Part shown: positions 38,466 to 47,817 of the stretch, piece after piece
Numbering within the stretch: the stretch's first letter is position 1
Layout: each line of letters opens with the position of its first letter
DNA from: an uncultured Alphaproteobacteria bacterium
GTDB taxonomy: Bacteria > Pseudomonadota > Alphaproteobacteria > Rhizobiales > Ancalomicrobiaceae
Assembly (NCBI GenBank): GCA_937892955.1
Contig: CALBKH010000002.1
Span: 1-64,000, forward strand
Length of the DNA: 64,000 nt
Direction: 5' to 3'
Translations under genes and position numbers: made by a program
The notes under the pieces: generated by a model
What the model was told of the DNA's origin: nothing
The model's input: only the letters and a program-made list of their open reading frames with translations
Databases searched by the model: none

Positions 38466-38846
38466 TCACGAGCAGTAACGAACCTTGCGCCAACGCCAGC
38501 GCCAGCCGTGGTCGGTCAGCACGCGGACGCGCTTCCGCACGATCCGGCAATCGGTATAGCCGTCGTAGAAGCCGTAGACGCCCGGGGGGACCAGCAGTCC
38601 GGGGCCATACCAACCGCGCGAGCGGTGATGACGGCGCGGGCCGTCCCAGCGATGGCGCGGCGCGCCGACGAAACGGCCGGACGGGGGACGATGGATCCCG
38701 CCCATGCGCGGGCGCGCGGACGGCATGCCGGCCATCGGCGGGCGGTGCATTCCCGGCTGAGCGGCGGCGGGGGCACTGTCCACGACGGCGGTCAGTCCGG
38801 CGAATGCGACGACGGCGGCGAGCGCCAGGAGCGTCTTCTTCCACAT
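38466..38846 (-). CDS. Small secreted Arg/Trp-rich protein with C-x24-C module (paralogue B)
   Basis: A 126-residue protein. Signal peptide about 1-30 (LLALAAVVAFAGLT, cleavage near APAAAQ), a Met/Pro/His/Arg-rich middle (MHRPPMAGMP, RHRWDGPRRHHR), then YGFYDGY and the same C-terminal module as paralogue A, with Cys100 and Cys125. ATG at 38846 with GGAGG at good spacing; an upstream in-frame ATG at 38873 is less likely. The shared module is RVRV-x-T-x-x-G-x-RWRWR-x-VR-x-C. Function unknown; export and a single disulfide are predicted. Confidence 0.7.
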   Translation of the reverse strand: MWKKTLLALAAVVAFAGLTAVVDSAPAAAQPGMHRPPMAGMPSARPRMGGIHRPPSGRFVGAPRHRWDGPRRHHRSRGWYGPGLLVPPGVYGFYDGYTDCRIVRKRVRVLTDHGWRWRWRKVRYCS

Positions 38847-39005
38847 GAGGTCACCCTCCTTCGGCGAATTCATTCGATCTCATCGAAGGCCGTGCCGACC
38901 TCCGTTCGCGAAATTCCATGGTCGTACCGTACTGCAGGAGCCGTGAACGATCCCTGAGGCCGTCGTTAATCGGCCGTTCACGACGGAAAGCCGCGAAGAG
39001 GCCGC

Positions 39006-40238
39006 TCACAACGCCTCGCCGCGCAGCAGTCGCGGGATCGATCCGCCGACGCCGGCGGCCTCACCGATGAAGCGCGCCTTGAGGGTGGCGAGGCGATCGA
39101 CGACGCCGAGGCCGAAGTCGCGCAAGGCCCGGAGCGGGCCGAGGTCGTTGGAGAAGAGGCGATTGAGCACGTCGGTGACGATGCCCATCTCGACAGCGTC
39201 GAAGCGGCGCCAGCGCTGATAGCGCTCGAGTACGTCGATGCGGCCGGGATCGAGGCCGAGACGGCGGGCTTCGACGATCACTTCGGCGAGGGCCGCGACG
39301 TCGCGGAAGCCCATGTTGAGGCCCTGGCCGGCGATCGGGTGGATGCCGTGCGCGGCGTCGCCGACGAGAGCGAAGCGCGGCCGGACGAAATCGCGGGCGA
39401 GCGTCAGGCCGAGCGGGAAGGCCTTCGGCTTCGCCAGCACCTCCACCGCACCGAGATGGCGGCCGAAGCGGCGCTCGAGTTCGAGGCCGAAGGTGAAGTC
39501 GTCGCCCTTCACCAGACGGTCGGCGGTGGTGGATTTCTCGCTCCACACCAGCGACGACCGGTGGCGGCCGGCGGCATCGTCGGTGAGCGGCAGGATGGCG
39601 AAGGGGCCGGAGGGCAGGAAGTGCTCTTCCGCCCGGCCATCGTGCGGCCGCTCGTGAGCGACCGTGGTGACGATGCCCGACTGGCCGTAGTCCCAGCGCA
39701 CCACACCGATGCCGGCGAGATCGCGTAGTTTCGAACGGACACCGTCGGCGGCGACGAGCAGGCCGGCGGAGAGGGTCGCGCCCGAAGCGAGGCGGACGTC
39801 GACGCGGGTCTCGCCGACGTCGAAGCCGGTCACCCGTTCGGGCATCAGAACGGCGACGCCGAGGTCGCGCGCGGCGGCGAGAAGGGCGGAGACCATCACC
39901 GCGTTCGGCACCATGTGGGCGAAGGGTTCGCCGGTCGAAAGCGCCCCGTCGAAGGTGAGGAACACCGGGCGAACGGCATCGTCGAGACGCGAATCGGTGA
40001 CGATCATGTCGACGATCGGCTGGGCGTGTGGGGCGATCTCACCCCAGACGCCGAGGCGTTCGAGCATGCGGCGGGCGGCGGCGGCGATCGCCGAGGCGCG
40101 GGCGTCGGGGCCGGCGGTCGGCGGGGTCGGGTCGATCACGGCGACGGTGAGACGCGGATCGCCCTGCTTCAGCGCCAAGGCCAGCGAGGCCCCGACATGG
40201 CCGCCCCCGGCGACGACGACATCGAATTCGGACGACAT
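39006..40238 (-). CDS. UbiH/UbiF/Coq6-family FAD-dependent monooxygenase
   Basis: A 410-residue flavoprotein hydroxylase most likely acting on the ubiquinone ring. FAD Rossmann motif GGGHVG (11-16), DARASAIAAAARRMLERLGVW, the DG motif in LLVAADGVRSKLR and the second FAD motif GDAAHGIHPIAGQGLNMGFRD are all present. Which ring position (C5, C6 or C1) it hydroxylates cannot be fixed; UbiL- and UbiH-type enzymes of alphaproteobacteria look alike. The ATG at 40238 gives the standard start; an earlier ATG at 40292 adds an Arg-rich stretch. Divergent from tesB. Confidence 0.88.
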   Translation of the reverse strand: MSSEFDVVVAGGGHVGASLALALKQGDPRLTVAVIDPTPPTAGPDARASAIAAAARRMLERLGVWGEIAPHAQPIVDMIVTDSRLDDAVRPVFLTFDGALSTGEPFAHMVPNAVMVSALLAAARDLGVAVLMPERVTGFDVGETRVDVRLASGATLSAGLLVAADGVRSKLRDLAGIGVVRWDYGQSGIVTTVAHERPHDGRAEEHFLPSGPFAILPLTDDAAGRHRSSLVWSEKSTTADRLVKGDDFTFGLELERRFGRHLGAVEVLAKPKAFPLGLTLARDFVRPRFALVGDAAHGIHPIAGQGLNMGFRDVAALAEVIVEARRLGLDPGRIDVLERYQRWRRFDAVEMGIVTDVLNRLFSNDLGPLRALRDFGLGVVDRLATLKARFIGEAAGVGGSIPRLLRGEAL

Positions 40239-40415
40239 GGGGCGCAATCCTCGCTTCTCCGCTCCGCCGCGCGGCGGCCGGTCGGTCATCACTCATAAAC
40301 CGGGCGCGCCGCGAAGGCCACCGACGGACGATCGTCGACTTGACGCGGTCCCGGTCGCCGGCTCACCTTCGGAGAGAGACTTTCCCTATTCGTCCATCTC
40401 TTCTCGGGAATCGCC

Positions 40416-41282
40416 ATGTCCTCCGCCGTCGCCGGGCTGTTGCAGATCCTCGACCTCGAAAGGCTCGAGGTCGATCTCTTCCGCGGACGTAGTCCGCAGG
40501 TCGGTTGGCAGCGCGTTTTCGGCGGGCAGGTGATCTCGCAGGCGCTGGTGGCGGCGACACGGACGGTGACCGGGCGGCCGGTGCACTCGTTGCACGGCTA
40601 TTTCATGCGGCCGGGCGATCCGTCGGTGCCGATCATCTACGAGGTCGACCGGATCCGCGACGGTGGCTCCTTCACCACGCGGCGGGTGCGCGGCATCCAG
40701 CACGGTGCGGCGATCTTCTCCATGGAGGCATCGTTCCACATCCGCGAGGACGGTCTGGAACATCAGATGCCGATGCCGGAGACGACCGCGCCGGAGCTTC
40801 TGCCGGGCGAGGCGGAGCTCAAGGCCAAGTTCCTGTCGAAGGCGCCGCCCAACGTTCGGCACTATTGGGAACGGGAGCGGCCGATCGAGATGCGGCCGGT
40901 CGATTTCGATCACTACCTGAGCCGTCACCGACGCGAGGCGAACCAGCAGGTGTGGGTGCGCACGACCGGAGCGTTGCCCGACGACCCGGATATCCACGCC
41001 GCGGTCCTCGCCTACGCCTCGGACTTCACCCTGCTCGACACCGCGCTCTTCGCCCACGGCCGGTCGGTGTTCGACAAGGACCTGCAGCTCGCCAGCCTCG
41101 ACCACGCCATGTGGTTCCACGCCCCCTTCCGGGTGGACGACTGGCTGCTCTACGCCCAAGACAGCCCCTATACCGGCGGCGCACGCGGCTTCTGTCGGGG
41201 GTCGCTGTTCACGCCGGACGGCCGGCTGGTGGTCTCCACCGCCCAGGAAGGCCTGATCCGCCGGGCGCGGCCGAAGAGCTGA
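40416..41282 (+). CDS. tesB: Acyl-CoA thioesterase II
   Basis: A 288-residue double-hotdog thioesterase that hydrolyses medium- and long-chain acyl-CoA. The N-terminal hotdog holds GRSPQVGWQRVFGGQVISQALVAA and VHSLHGYFMRPGDPSVPIIYEVDRIRDGGSFTTRRV. The C-terminal one holds the catalytic Asp region (SLDHAMWFH, then DDWLLYAQDSPYTGGARGFCRGSLF). Length and motifs are normal for TesB. Monocistronic. Confidence 0.94.
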   Translation: MSSAVAGLLQILDLERLEVDLFRGRSPQVGWQRVFGGQVISQALVAATRTVTGRPVHSLHGYFMRPGDPSVPIIYEVDRIRDGGSFTTRRVRGIQHGAAIFSMEASFHIREDGLEHQMPMPETTAPELLPGEAELKAKFLSKAPPNVRHYWERERPIEMRPVDFDHYLSRHRREANQQVWVRTTGALPDDPDIHAAVLAYASDFTLLDTALFAHGRSVFDKDLQLASLDHAMWFHAPFRVDDWLLYAQDSPYTGGARGFCRGSLFTPDGRLVVSTAQEGLIRRARPKS

Positions 41283-41770
41283 TCCAGCCTCACCGATCGA
41301 ACCGACGAGTGTTCACCCGTCCGCGACGCCGCCGTCGCGCGCTCGGCGGCCGCCGATCGAGCGGCGGTCCGATCGTGGCGACGGGATGACGGTGTGCGGC
41401 CGCGATTGCCTGTCTTTCGATCAACCCTCTTCTGCGGCAGGTCATCGCGAAGACGGCGAAAATCCGGCCCGGATCACCGGCCGCTCGTAACTCTGCACAA
41501 AATCGCGGCACAAATGACGGCGGAATCGGGGCGCAGCCGACGAATCCCCGCCGAGCCGCCCATATTTTATGCAAACGCTGAATCGAGATTGAGCGGACCG
41601 ATTCGCGAAATGCCTCGAAATTGGTGTTTTTTCAAAGAGTTGCCGCGATCGCGAGGGAGTTGGCACGAAGCTTGATTCCAAGAGGGCGGCGCCGACGGAC
41701 CATGGGCCCGCCGTCACCATTCGTCAGTTCAGGGCCCACCATCGGGCAACAGGCAAACGGGAACCACCAC
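41283..41770 (+). other. 488-base intergenic region upstream of glnK-amtB
   Basis: No supported gene. It holds the sigma-54-like promoter at 41661-41676 and, upstream, an AT-richer stretch (about 41490-41645) with TGCAC and GGCAC elements at 41495-41515 that might be weak NtrC half-sites; I see no full TGCAC-N-GTGCA palindrome. Enhancer-dependent promoters usually need such upstream space. Confidence 0.5.
41661..41676 (+). promoter_or_regulatory. Sigma-54-like promoter upstream of glnK
   Basis: TGGCACG-AAGC-TTGAT fits the sigma-54 consensus TGGCACG-N4-TTGCW except that the conserved -12 GC reads GA. It lies about 95 bases upstream of glnK. Nitrogen-controlled, RpoN/NtrC-dependent expression of glnK-amtB is the rule in proteobacteria. 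Confidence 0.55.
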
Positions 41771-42109
41771 ATGAAGTTCGTGATGGCCATCATCAAGCCG
41801 TTCAAGCTGGACGAGGTGCGTGACGCCCTCACCGCGATCGGCGTCCAGGGTCTCACCGTGACCGAGGTGAAGGGCTACGGCCGCCAGAAGGGTCATACCG
41901 AGATCTACCGCGGCACCGAGTACGCGGTCAGCTTCCTGCCGAAGATCAAGATCGAGATCGCGGTCGGCACCGACCAGGTCGACAAGGTTGTCGCGGCGAT
42001 CTCCTCGGCCGCCAAGACCGGCCAGATCGGCGACGGCAAGATCTTCGTCTACGGCATCGACCAGGCGGTTCGCATCCGCACCGGCGAAACCGATTCCGAA
42101 GCGCTCTGA
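41771..42109 (+). CDS. glnK: PII signal protein GlnK
   Basis: A 112-residue trimeric PII protein that reads 2-oxoglutarate and ATP/ADP and plugs AmtB when ammonium is high. Uridylylation site Tyr51 in the T-loop (YRGTEYAVSF), N-terminal MKFVMAIIKPFKLDEVRDAL and the ATP-binding GDGKIFVYGIDQAVRIRTGE are all present. Pairing with amtB 21 bases downstream marks it as GlnK rather than GlnB. The ribosome-binding site is weak (GGGAA), so the ATG at 41771 is fixed by family alignment. Confidence 0.95.
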   Translation: MKFVMAIIKPFKLDEVRDALTAIGVQGLTVTEVKGYGRQKGHTEIYRGTEYAVSFLPKIKIEIAVGTDQVDKVVAAISSAAKTGQIGDGKIFVYGIDQAVRIRTGETDSEAL

Positions 42110-42130
42110 GTTTCCAGGGGAGTCATCCGA

Positions 42131-43540
42131 ATGAATCTCGTACGTACTCTTCACCGGGGCGCCGACGCCGCCAAGACCGCCGCGCTCGCGGCGGCCATGA
42201 GTGCCTTCGCCGCCATGCCCGCCCTCGCCCAGGACGCTGCCGCCGCCGCCGCCGCTCCCAAGGTGGACAAGGGTGACACCACCTGGATGCTGATCTCCAC
42301 GATCCTGGTCATCATGATGACCATTCCGGGTCTGGCGCTCTTCTACGGTGGTCTCGTCCGCGCCAAGAACGTGCTGTCGGTTCTGGTCCAGGTGTTCGCC
42401 GGCTTCTCGATGATCTCGATCCTCTGGGTCGTCTACGGCTACTCGCTCGCCTTCACCGGCGCCGGCAAGGCCGAAGAAGTCACCGCTCTGACGCCGTTCA
42501 TCGGCACGCTCGACAAGATGTTCCTCTCCGGCGTGACCATCGAGAGCGTCGCCGAGACGTTCACGAAGGGCGTCTACATCCCCGAGCTCAGCTTCGTCAT
42601 CTTCCAGCTGACCTTCGCCGCGATCACCCCGGCGCTGATCATCGGCGCCTTCGCCGAGCGCATCAAGTTCGCTGCGGTCATGATCTTCCTGGTGATCTGG
42701 TTCACCTTCTCCTACCTGCCGATGGCCCACATGGTCTGGTGGTGGGGCGGCCCGTCGGCGCCCGACGCTCCGTCGGGTCTGCTGTTCGGCTGGGGTGCTC
42801 TCGACTTCGCCGGCGGCACGGTCGTTCACATCAACGCCGGTGTCGCGGGTCTCGTCGGCGCCATCGTCCTCGGCCGTCGCGTCGGCTTCAACAAGGACAA
42901 CATGGCTCCGCACAACCTGCCGATGACCATGATCGGCGCGTGCCTGCTGTGGGTCGGTTGGTTCGGCTTCAACGCCGGCTCCAACCTCGAGTCCAACGGC
43001 CTCACCGCTCAGGCGATCCTCAACACCACCGTCGCCACCGCCGCGGCCGCCCTGGCCTGGATGTTCGTCGAGTGGCTGACCCGTGGTCACGCCTCGGTGC
43101 TGGGTGCCGCTTCGGGTGCCGTCGCCGGTCTCGTCGCGATCACCCCGGCCGCCGGTCTCGCCGGTGCGGGTGGTGCCATCGTCCTCGGCGCCGTCGCCGG
43201 TGTGGTCTGCCTGTGGGCCGTCGTGTCGCTGAAGCCGATGCTCGGCTACGACGACAGCCTCGACGTCTTCGGTGTGCACGGCGTCGGCGGTATCGTCGGT
43301 GCGCTGGGCACCGCGATCGTCGCGGCCCCGTCGCTCGGTGGCTTCGGCGTCGGCGAATACACCATCGCCGGTCAGCTCATGACCCAGGCCAAGGCCGTCC
43401 TCGTCTGCATCGTCCTGACGAGCGTCGTCTCCCTGGTCGCCCTCTACGTCATCAAGCTGCTCTTCGGCGTCCGCGTCTCCGAGCAGGCCGAACGCGAGGG
43501 TCTCGACATCTCGACCCACGGCGAACGCGCCTACAACTGA
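42131..43540 (+). CDS. amtB: Ammonium transporter AmtB
   Basis: A 469-residue trimeric inner-membrane ammonium channel. N-terminal signal sequence (to about residue 35, PALAQ), then 11 helices. The two pore histidines lie in VVHINAGVAG and FGVHGVGGIVG; the phenylalanine gate region and the GLALFYGGLVRAKNVLS signature are intact. The C-terminal cytoplasmic tail (EQAEREGLDISTHGERAY) is the GlnK-binding segment. Operon with glnK; a strong terminator follows. Confidence 0.96.
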   Translation: MNLVRTLHRGADAAKTAALAAAMSAFAAMPALAQDAAAAAAAPKVDKGDTTWMLISTILVIMMTIPGLALFYGGLVRAKNVLSVLVQVFAGFSMISILWVVYGYSLAFTGAGKAEEVTALTPFIGTLDKMFLSGVTIESVAETFTKGVYIPELSFVIFQLTFAAITPALIIGAFAERIKFAAVMIFLVIWFTFSYLPMAHMVWWWGGPSAPDAPSGLLFGWGALDFAGGTVVHINAGVAGLVGAIVLGRRVGFNKDNMAPHNLPMTMIGACLLWVGWFGFNAGSNLESNGLTAQAILNTTVATAAAALAWMFVEWLTRGHASVLGAASGAVAGLVAITPAAGLAGAGGAIVLGAVAGVVCLWAVVSLKPMLGYDDSLDVFGVHGVGGIVGALGTAIVAAPSLGGFGVGEYTIAGQLMTQAKAVLVCIVLTSVVSLVALYVIKLLFGVRVSEQAEREGLDISTHGERAYN

Positions 43541-43600
43541 TGCGAACGGGATCGGCGGTCCGCCGCCGATCCCCCTTCATCGTTCCTCCCTGGACTTCTC

Positions 43601-43638
43601 GAACCCCGGACGGCCCGCCGTCCGGGGTTCTCTCTTTC
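43601..43638 (+). terminator. Intrinsic terminator after amtB
   Basis: GAACCCCGGACGG (43601-43613) and CCGTCCGGGGTTC (43618-43630) form a 13-bp perfect stem with loop CCCG, followed by TCTCTTTC. It lies 60 bases after the amtB stop. Confidence 0.8.
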
Positions 43639-43778
43639 GTGACACCCGGTTCGAAACGGCCCGAGCGAAGGCGCGCCGGGGTCACAAGGCGAGAACGTCG
43701 GTGCGGGAGCGGGCTTGGTTAACAGCGCCTTAACCGTCGACCTCTAGGCTCGGATGCGACAACGGACGTTCGAGCTCC

Positions 43779-45008
43779 ATGACCGCATCGACCATCGCAT
43801 CCCCTTCTCCGAGCACCGAGGCGGCGAACGCGACCTTCGTGTCGCCGTTCCAGCGGCTCGCCGATCTTCTCGCTCCGATCCAGCCCGGTCGCGCGCCGAT
43901 CAATCTGACGGTGGGCGAGCCGCGCCATGCGGTGCCGGGCTTCGTCGGGCCGGTTCTGGCGCGTGAGATCGACGGCTTCGGTCGCTATCCGGCGATTCGC
44001 GGCACCGACGCCTTCCGGCAGGCGGTGGCGGACTGGCTCGATCGGCGCTACGGGCTCGTCGGCGCGGTCGATCCGGAGCGGGGCGTGCTGCCGCTCAACG
44101 GGTCGCGCGAGGGGTTGTTCTTCGCCGCGCTCGAGGCGAAGCGGCGCTCGAAGAAGCCGGCCGATCGGCCGGCGATCCTGCTGCCCAATCCCTTCTATCA
44201 GGCCTATGCGGCCGGTGCGGTGGCGGCGGGTTGCGAGGCGGTGATGATCGACGCCGGACCGGAGACCGGCTTCCTGCCCGATCTCGAGGCGCTTCCCGAA
44301 GCGCTGCTCGATCGGGTGATCGCGGTCTACTACGCCTCGCCGGCCAACCCACAGGGCGCGGTGGCGAGCCGGGCCGACTGGCGGCGGGTGATCGAGCGGG
44401 CGCGGGCGCACGACTTCATGCTCTTCGCCGACGAGTGCTACTCGGAGATCTATCGCGGCGATGCCGCGCCGGAGGGCGTGCTTTCCGCCGCGCACGATCT
44501 CGGCGCCGGGCTCTCCCGGGTGGTCACCTTCAACTCGTTGTCGAAGCGCTCCAACCTGCCGGGATTGCGCTGCGGCTTCGCCGCCGGCGATCCCGATTTC
44601 CTCGCCGCCTGGGTGGGGTTCCGCAGCATGGCGGCGCCGCAGGTGCCCGGACCGGTCCAGGCGGTGGCGATGGCGGCCTTCGGCGACGAGGCCCATGTGA
44701 TCGAGAACCGGCGGCTCTACGACGTCAAGTTCGAGGCGGCGTCGCGCATCCTCGGCTCGCGATACGGCTACGCGACGCCGCCGGCCGGCTTCTTCCTGTG
44801 GCTCGACGTGGCGGCGCTCGGCGGCGGCGAAGCGGTGGCGGTGCGGCTGTGGCGCGACGCCGGCGTGCGCACCGTGCCCGGCGGTTATCTCTGCGGGATC
44901 GGGCCGGACGGCCACAATCCCGGGGCGGCCCATCTCAGGGTCGCCATGGTCGAATCGCCGGCGCTGACGGAAGAAGCGCTCGGCCGCATCGTCGAAACCC
45001 TCGGCTGA
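43779..45008 (+). CDS. PLP-dependent aminotransferase class I/II (DapC/aspartate aminotransferase-like)
   Basis: A 409-residue fold type I aminotransferase. Signatures: INLTVGEPRHAVPGFV near the N-terminus, NGSREGLFFAALEAK, YYASPANPQGAVAS, FADECYSEIY, the PLP lysine in NSLSKRSNLPGLRCGFAAG, and HLRVAMVES carrying the substrate-carboxylate Arg. The pattern fits N-succinyldiaminopimelate aminotransferase (DapC) or an aspartate-type enzyme; sequence alone does not decide. It precedes ftsK with a 29-base gap, an arrangement common in Hyphomicrobiales. Confidence 0.88.
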   Translation: MTASTIASPSPSTEAANATFVSPFQRLADLLAPIQPGRAPINLTVGEPRHAVPGFVGPVLAREIDGFGRYPAIRGTDAFRQAVADWLDRRYGLVGAVDPERGVLPLNGSREGLFFAALEAKRRSKKPADRPAILLPNPFYQAYAAGAVAAGCEAVMIDAGPETGFLPDLEALPEALLDRVIAVYYASPANPQGAVASRADWRRVIERARAHDFMLFADECYSEIYRGDAAPEGVLSAAHDLGAGLSRVVTFNSLSKRSNLPGLRCGFAAGDPDFLAAWVGFRSMAAPQVPGPVQAVAMAAFGDEAHVIENRRLYDVKFEAASRILGSRYGYATPPAGFFLWLDVAALGGGEAVAVRLWRDAGVRTVPGGYLCGIGPDGHNPGAAHLRVAMVESPALTEEALGRIVETLG

Positions 45009-45037
45009 GACCGAGAGACAGGAAGGGGACGCTCCTC

Positions 45038-47692
45038 ATGCGTTCGGCACGTTCGGTTCCGACCCGCTCGGCGCCCGCCCAGGACATCCGGCAGATCCTC
45101 GCGCGAAATCTGCGTGGGGCGGCCGGGCTCGCCACCATCGCAGGGCTCGCCGCGGTGGCGGCGGCGCTCGCCACCTGGTCGGCGACCGATCCCAGCCTGT
45201 CGAACGCCACATCGGCTCCGGCGAAGAACGCGCTCGGCTTCTTCGGCGCGTCGATCGCCGATCTGGCGATGCAGCTCTTCGGTCTCGCCTCGGCGACGAT
45301 GTTGCCGCCGTTCCTGGTGGTCGGCTGGCGCCTCGTCACCGGCGAAGCGGGCGGCTTCGACCGCCGCTTCGGGGTGTGGTGGGTGATCGCCACGATCGCC
45401 GCGGCGGGTGCCTTCGCGGCGCTGCCGCTCGCCGACGGCTGGCCGCTGCCGGTGGGTCTCGGCGGCGTCGTCGGCGACATGCTGATCCGCATGCCGCAGC
45501 GTCTCTTCGGCGAAGGCGAGATCATGCGCATGGTGCTCGTCGCCGGCTTCGGTGGCCTCGCCCTCTACGCCTATCTCCGGGCGCTCGCCTGGGTCGGGCC
45601 GGATCCGACGGTGGTCGAGGAGGACGAGGTCGACGGGGATTGGGACGACGATCGCGGCGGCTTCATGCCGCTCGCGCACCTGCACCACACGTTCATGGTG
45701 GTGCGGGCCAATCTGCTGCGTTTCTTCGGGTTCCGCTCCTCGACCCTCGACAATCGCCGCCACGGCCTGTCGCTCGGTCGTCTGTTCGATCGCTTCCGCC
45801 ATCGCCGTGCCGATCGCTATGACGACGAGGACGACTACGCGCCGCGTCCGAGCGTCGGCCTGAGGCCGCGTCCGGTGCCGCAGCGGGTCGAGCCGGCCTT
45901 CGCGCCGGCGCCGCGCCAGGCCGCGCCGCGGGTCGCTGCGCCGCCGGCTCCGCCGGTGGAGGAGGAATGGGAGGACGACGAACCGCCCTTCGAGCCGGAG
46001 ATCCAAGAACGCGAGATCGCGCCGGCCCCTGCCCCGGCGCCGCGTCCCGCCGCGCCGCAGGTGTCGCGCGGACCGGCGGCGCAGGTCGCCGCCGACCGTC
46101 GCGTCGCGGTGACGCCGGCCGCCAAGCCGCCGACCCCGGGCAAGCCGGGGGCGCGCGACGTCGGCATGCGCGACGACGTCGTCGAGACGGAACGCGGTTA
46201 CCAGTTCCCGCCGCTGTCGCTGCTCGCCGAGCCGAAACGCATGGGGCCGGACCGCGAGCTCTCCGAAGACATCCTCGAGGGCAACGCCGGGACGCTCGAG
46301 GGCGTGCTCGACGACTTCGGCATCAAGGGCGAGATCAACCACGTCCGCCCGGGCCCGGTGGTGACGCTCTACGAGCTCGAGCCGGCGCCGGGGGTGAAGT
46401 CGTCCCGCGTCATCGGGCTCGCCGACGACATCGCCCGCTCGATGAGCGCGGTCTCGGCCCGTGTGGCGGTGGTGCCGGGGCGCAACGTCATCGGCATCGA
46501 GCTGCCCAATCAGCGGCGCGAGACGGTCTTCCTGCGCGAGCTCCTGTCGAGCCGCGACTTCGAAGGAACCAAAGCGAAGCTCGCCTTCTGTCTCGGCAAG
46601 ACGATCGGCGGCGAATCGGTCATCGCCGATCTCGCCCGCATGCCGCATCTCCTGGTCGCCGGCACCACCGGTTCGGGCAAATCGGTGGCGATCAACACGA
46701 TGATCGTGTCGCTGCTCTACCGGCTGACGCCGCAGCAGTGCCGGCTGATCATGATCGATCCGAAGATGTTGGAACTGTCGGTCTACGACAATATCCCGCA
46801 CCTGCTCACCCCCGTCGTCACCGACCCGAAGAAGGCGGTGGTGGCGTTGAAGTGGACGGTGCGCGAGATGGAGGACCGCTATCGCAAGATGTCCAAGCTC
46901 GGGGTGCGCAACATCGACGGCTTCAACGCCCGCGTCGCCGAGGCGAACGCCCGCGGCGAGGTGCTGACCCGCGAGGTGCAGACCGGCTTCCATCGCACCA
47001 CCGGCGAGCCGATCTTCGAGCAGGAGGAGCTGGCGCTCGAGCCCTTGCCCTACATCGTCGTCGTCGTCGACGAGATGGCCGACCTGATGATGGTCGCCGG
47101 CAAGGAGATCGAAGGGGCGATCCAGCGCCTCGCCCAGATGGCGCGCGCCGCCGGCATCCACATCGTCATGGCGACGCAGCGGCCGTCGGTCGACGTCATC
47201 ACCGGCACGATCAAGGCCAATTTCCCGACCCGCATCTCCTTCCAGGTGACTTCGAAGATCGACAGCCGAACCATCCTCGGCGAGCAGGGGGCGGAACAGC
47301 TCCTCGGCCAGGGCGACATGTTGTTCATGGCCGGCGGTGGTCGTATCCAGCGTGTCCACGGGCCGTTCGTCTCCGACGAGGAGGTCGAGAAGGTGGTGGC
47401 GCACCTGAAGAAGCAGGGCGCGCCGCAGTATCTCGAGGCGATCACCGCGGAAGAGGACGAGGCGGTGCCGGGCGACGAGATGGGCAATCTCGAGGAGTCG
47501 GCCGATCTCTACGACAAGGCGGTGGCGCTCGTCCTGCGCGATAGGAAGGCCTCGACCTCCTACATCCAGCGGCGGCTGCAGATCGGTTACAACCGCGCCG
47601 CTTCGCTGATCGAGCGGATGGAGCGCGAGGGGCTGGTCGGCGCGGCCAACCACGCCGGCAAGCGCGAGATCCTGGTGGGCGAGGGGGACTGA
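45038..47692 (+). CDS. ftsK: DNA translocase FtsK
   Basis: An 884-residue septal DNA pump that clears and decatenates chromosome dimers at division. N-terminal membrane domain with about four helices (to residue 190), an acidic then Arg/Pro-rich linker (200-380), the alpha domain, the RecA-like motor with Walker A GTTGSGKS and Walker B VVVVDEMADLMM, and the C-terminal gamma winged helix (SYIQRRLQIGYNRAASLIERMEREG) that reads polar KOPS sites. ATG at 45038; only weak GGAAGG is found upstream. lolA follows after 125 bases. Confidence 0.95.
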   Translation: MRSARSVPTRSAPAQDIRQILARNLRGAAGLATIAGLAAVAAALATWSATDPSLSNATSAPAKNALGFFGASIADLAMQLFGLASATMLPPFLVVGWRLVTGEAGGFDRRFGVWWVIATIAAAGAFAALPLADGWPLPVGLGGVVGDMLIRMPQRLFGEGEIMRMVLVAGFGGLALYAYLRALAWVGPDPTVVEEDEVDGDWDDDRGGFMPLAHLHHTFMVVRANLLRFFGFRSSTLDNRRHGLSLGRLFDRFRHRRADRYDDEDDYAPRPSVGLRPRPVPQRVEPAFAPAPRQAAPRVAAPPAPPVEEEWEDDEPPFEPEIQEREIAPAPAPAPRPAAPQVSRGPAAQVAADRRVAVTPAAKPPTPGKPGARDVGMRDDVVETERGYQFPPLSLLAEPKRMGPDRELSEDILEGNAGTLEGVLDDFGIKGEINHVRPGPVVTLYELEPAPGVKSSRVIGLADDIARSMSAVSARVAVVPGRNVIGIELPNQRRETVFLRELLSSRDFEGTKAKLAFCLGKTIGGESVIADLARMPHLLVAGTTGSGKSVAINTMIVSLLYRLTPQQCRLIMIDPKMLELSVYDNIPHLLTPVVTDPKKAVVALKWTVREMEDRYRKMSKLGVRNIDGFNARVAEANARGEVLTREVQTGFHRTTGEPIFEQEELALEPLPYIVVVVDEMADLMMVAGKEIEGAIQRLAQMARAAGIHIVMATQRPSVDVITGTIKANFPTRISFQVTSKIDSRTILGEQGAEQLLGQGDMLFMAGGGRIQRVHGPFVSDEEVEKVVAHLKKQGAPQYLEAITAEEDEAVPGDEMGNLEESADLYDKAVALVLRDRKASTSYIQRRLQIGYNRAASLIERMEREGLVGAANHAGKREILVGEGD

Positions 47693-47817
47693 TCTCCCTC
47701 ACCCCGGTTCCGCCACGATGGTGGGGTAGCTCCTCGCCGAAAGGGTCGGGGCCGGTGCGGCGAATCACCGAGACGGTTCGCCCGCGGGTCCTTCACAGAC
47801 ATCCACGAGGTCCATCG

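Noticed and set aside
41729..43519. Minus-strand open frame opposite glnK-amtB
   Set aside because: It is antisense to two unmistakable genes, with Asp/Gly/Arg-rich composition from mirrored codons.
44885..47653. Long minus-strand open frame opposite ftsK (over 900 codons)
   Set aside because: It is fully antisense to a complete ftsK, His/Arg/Asp-rich, and without any fold signature.
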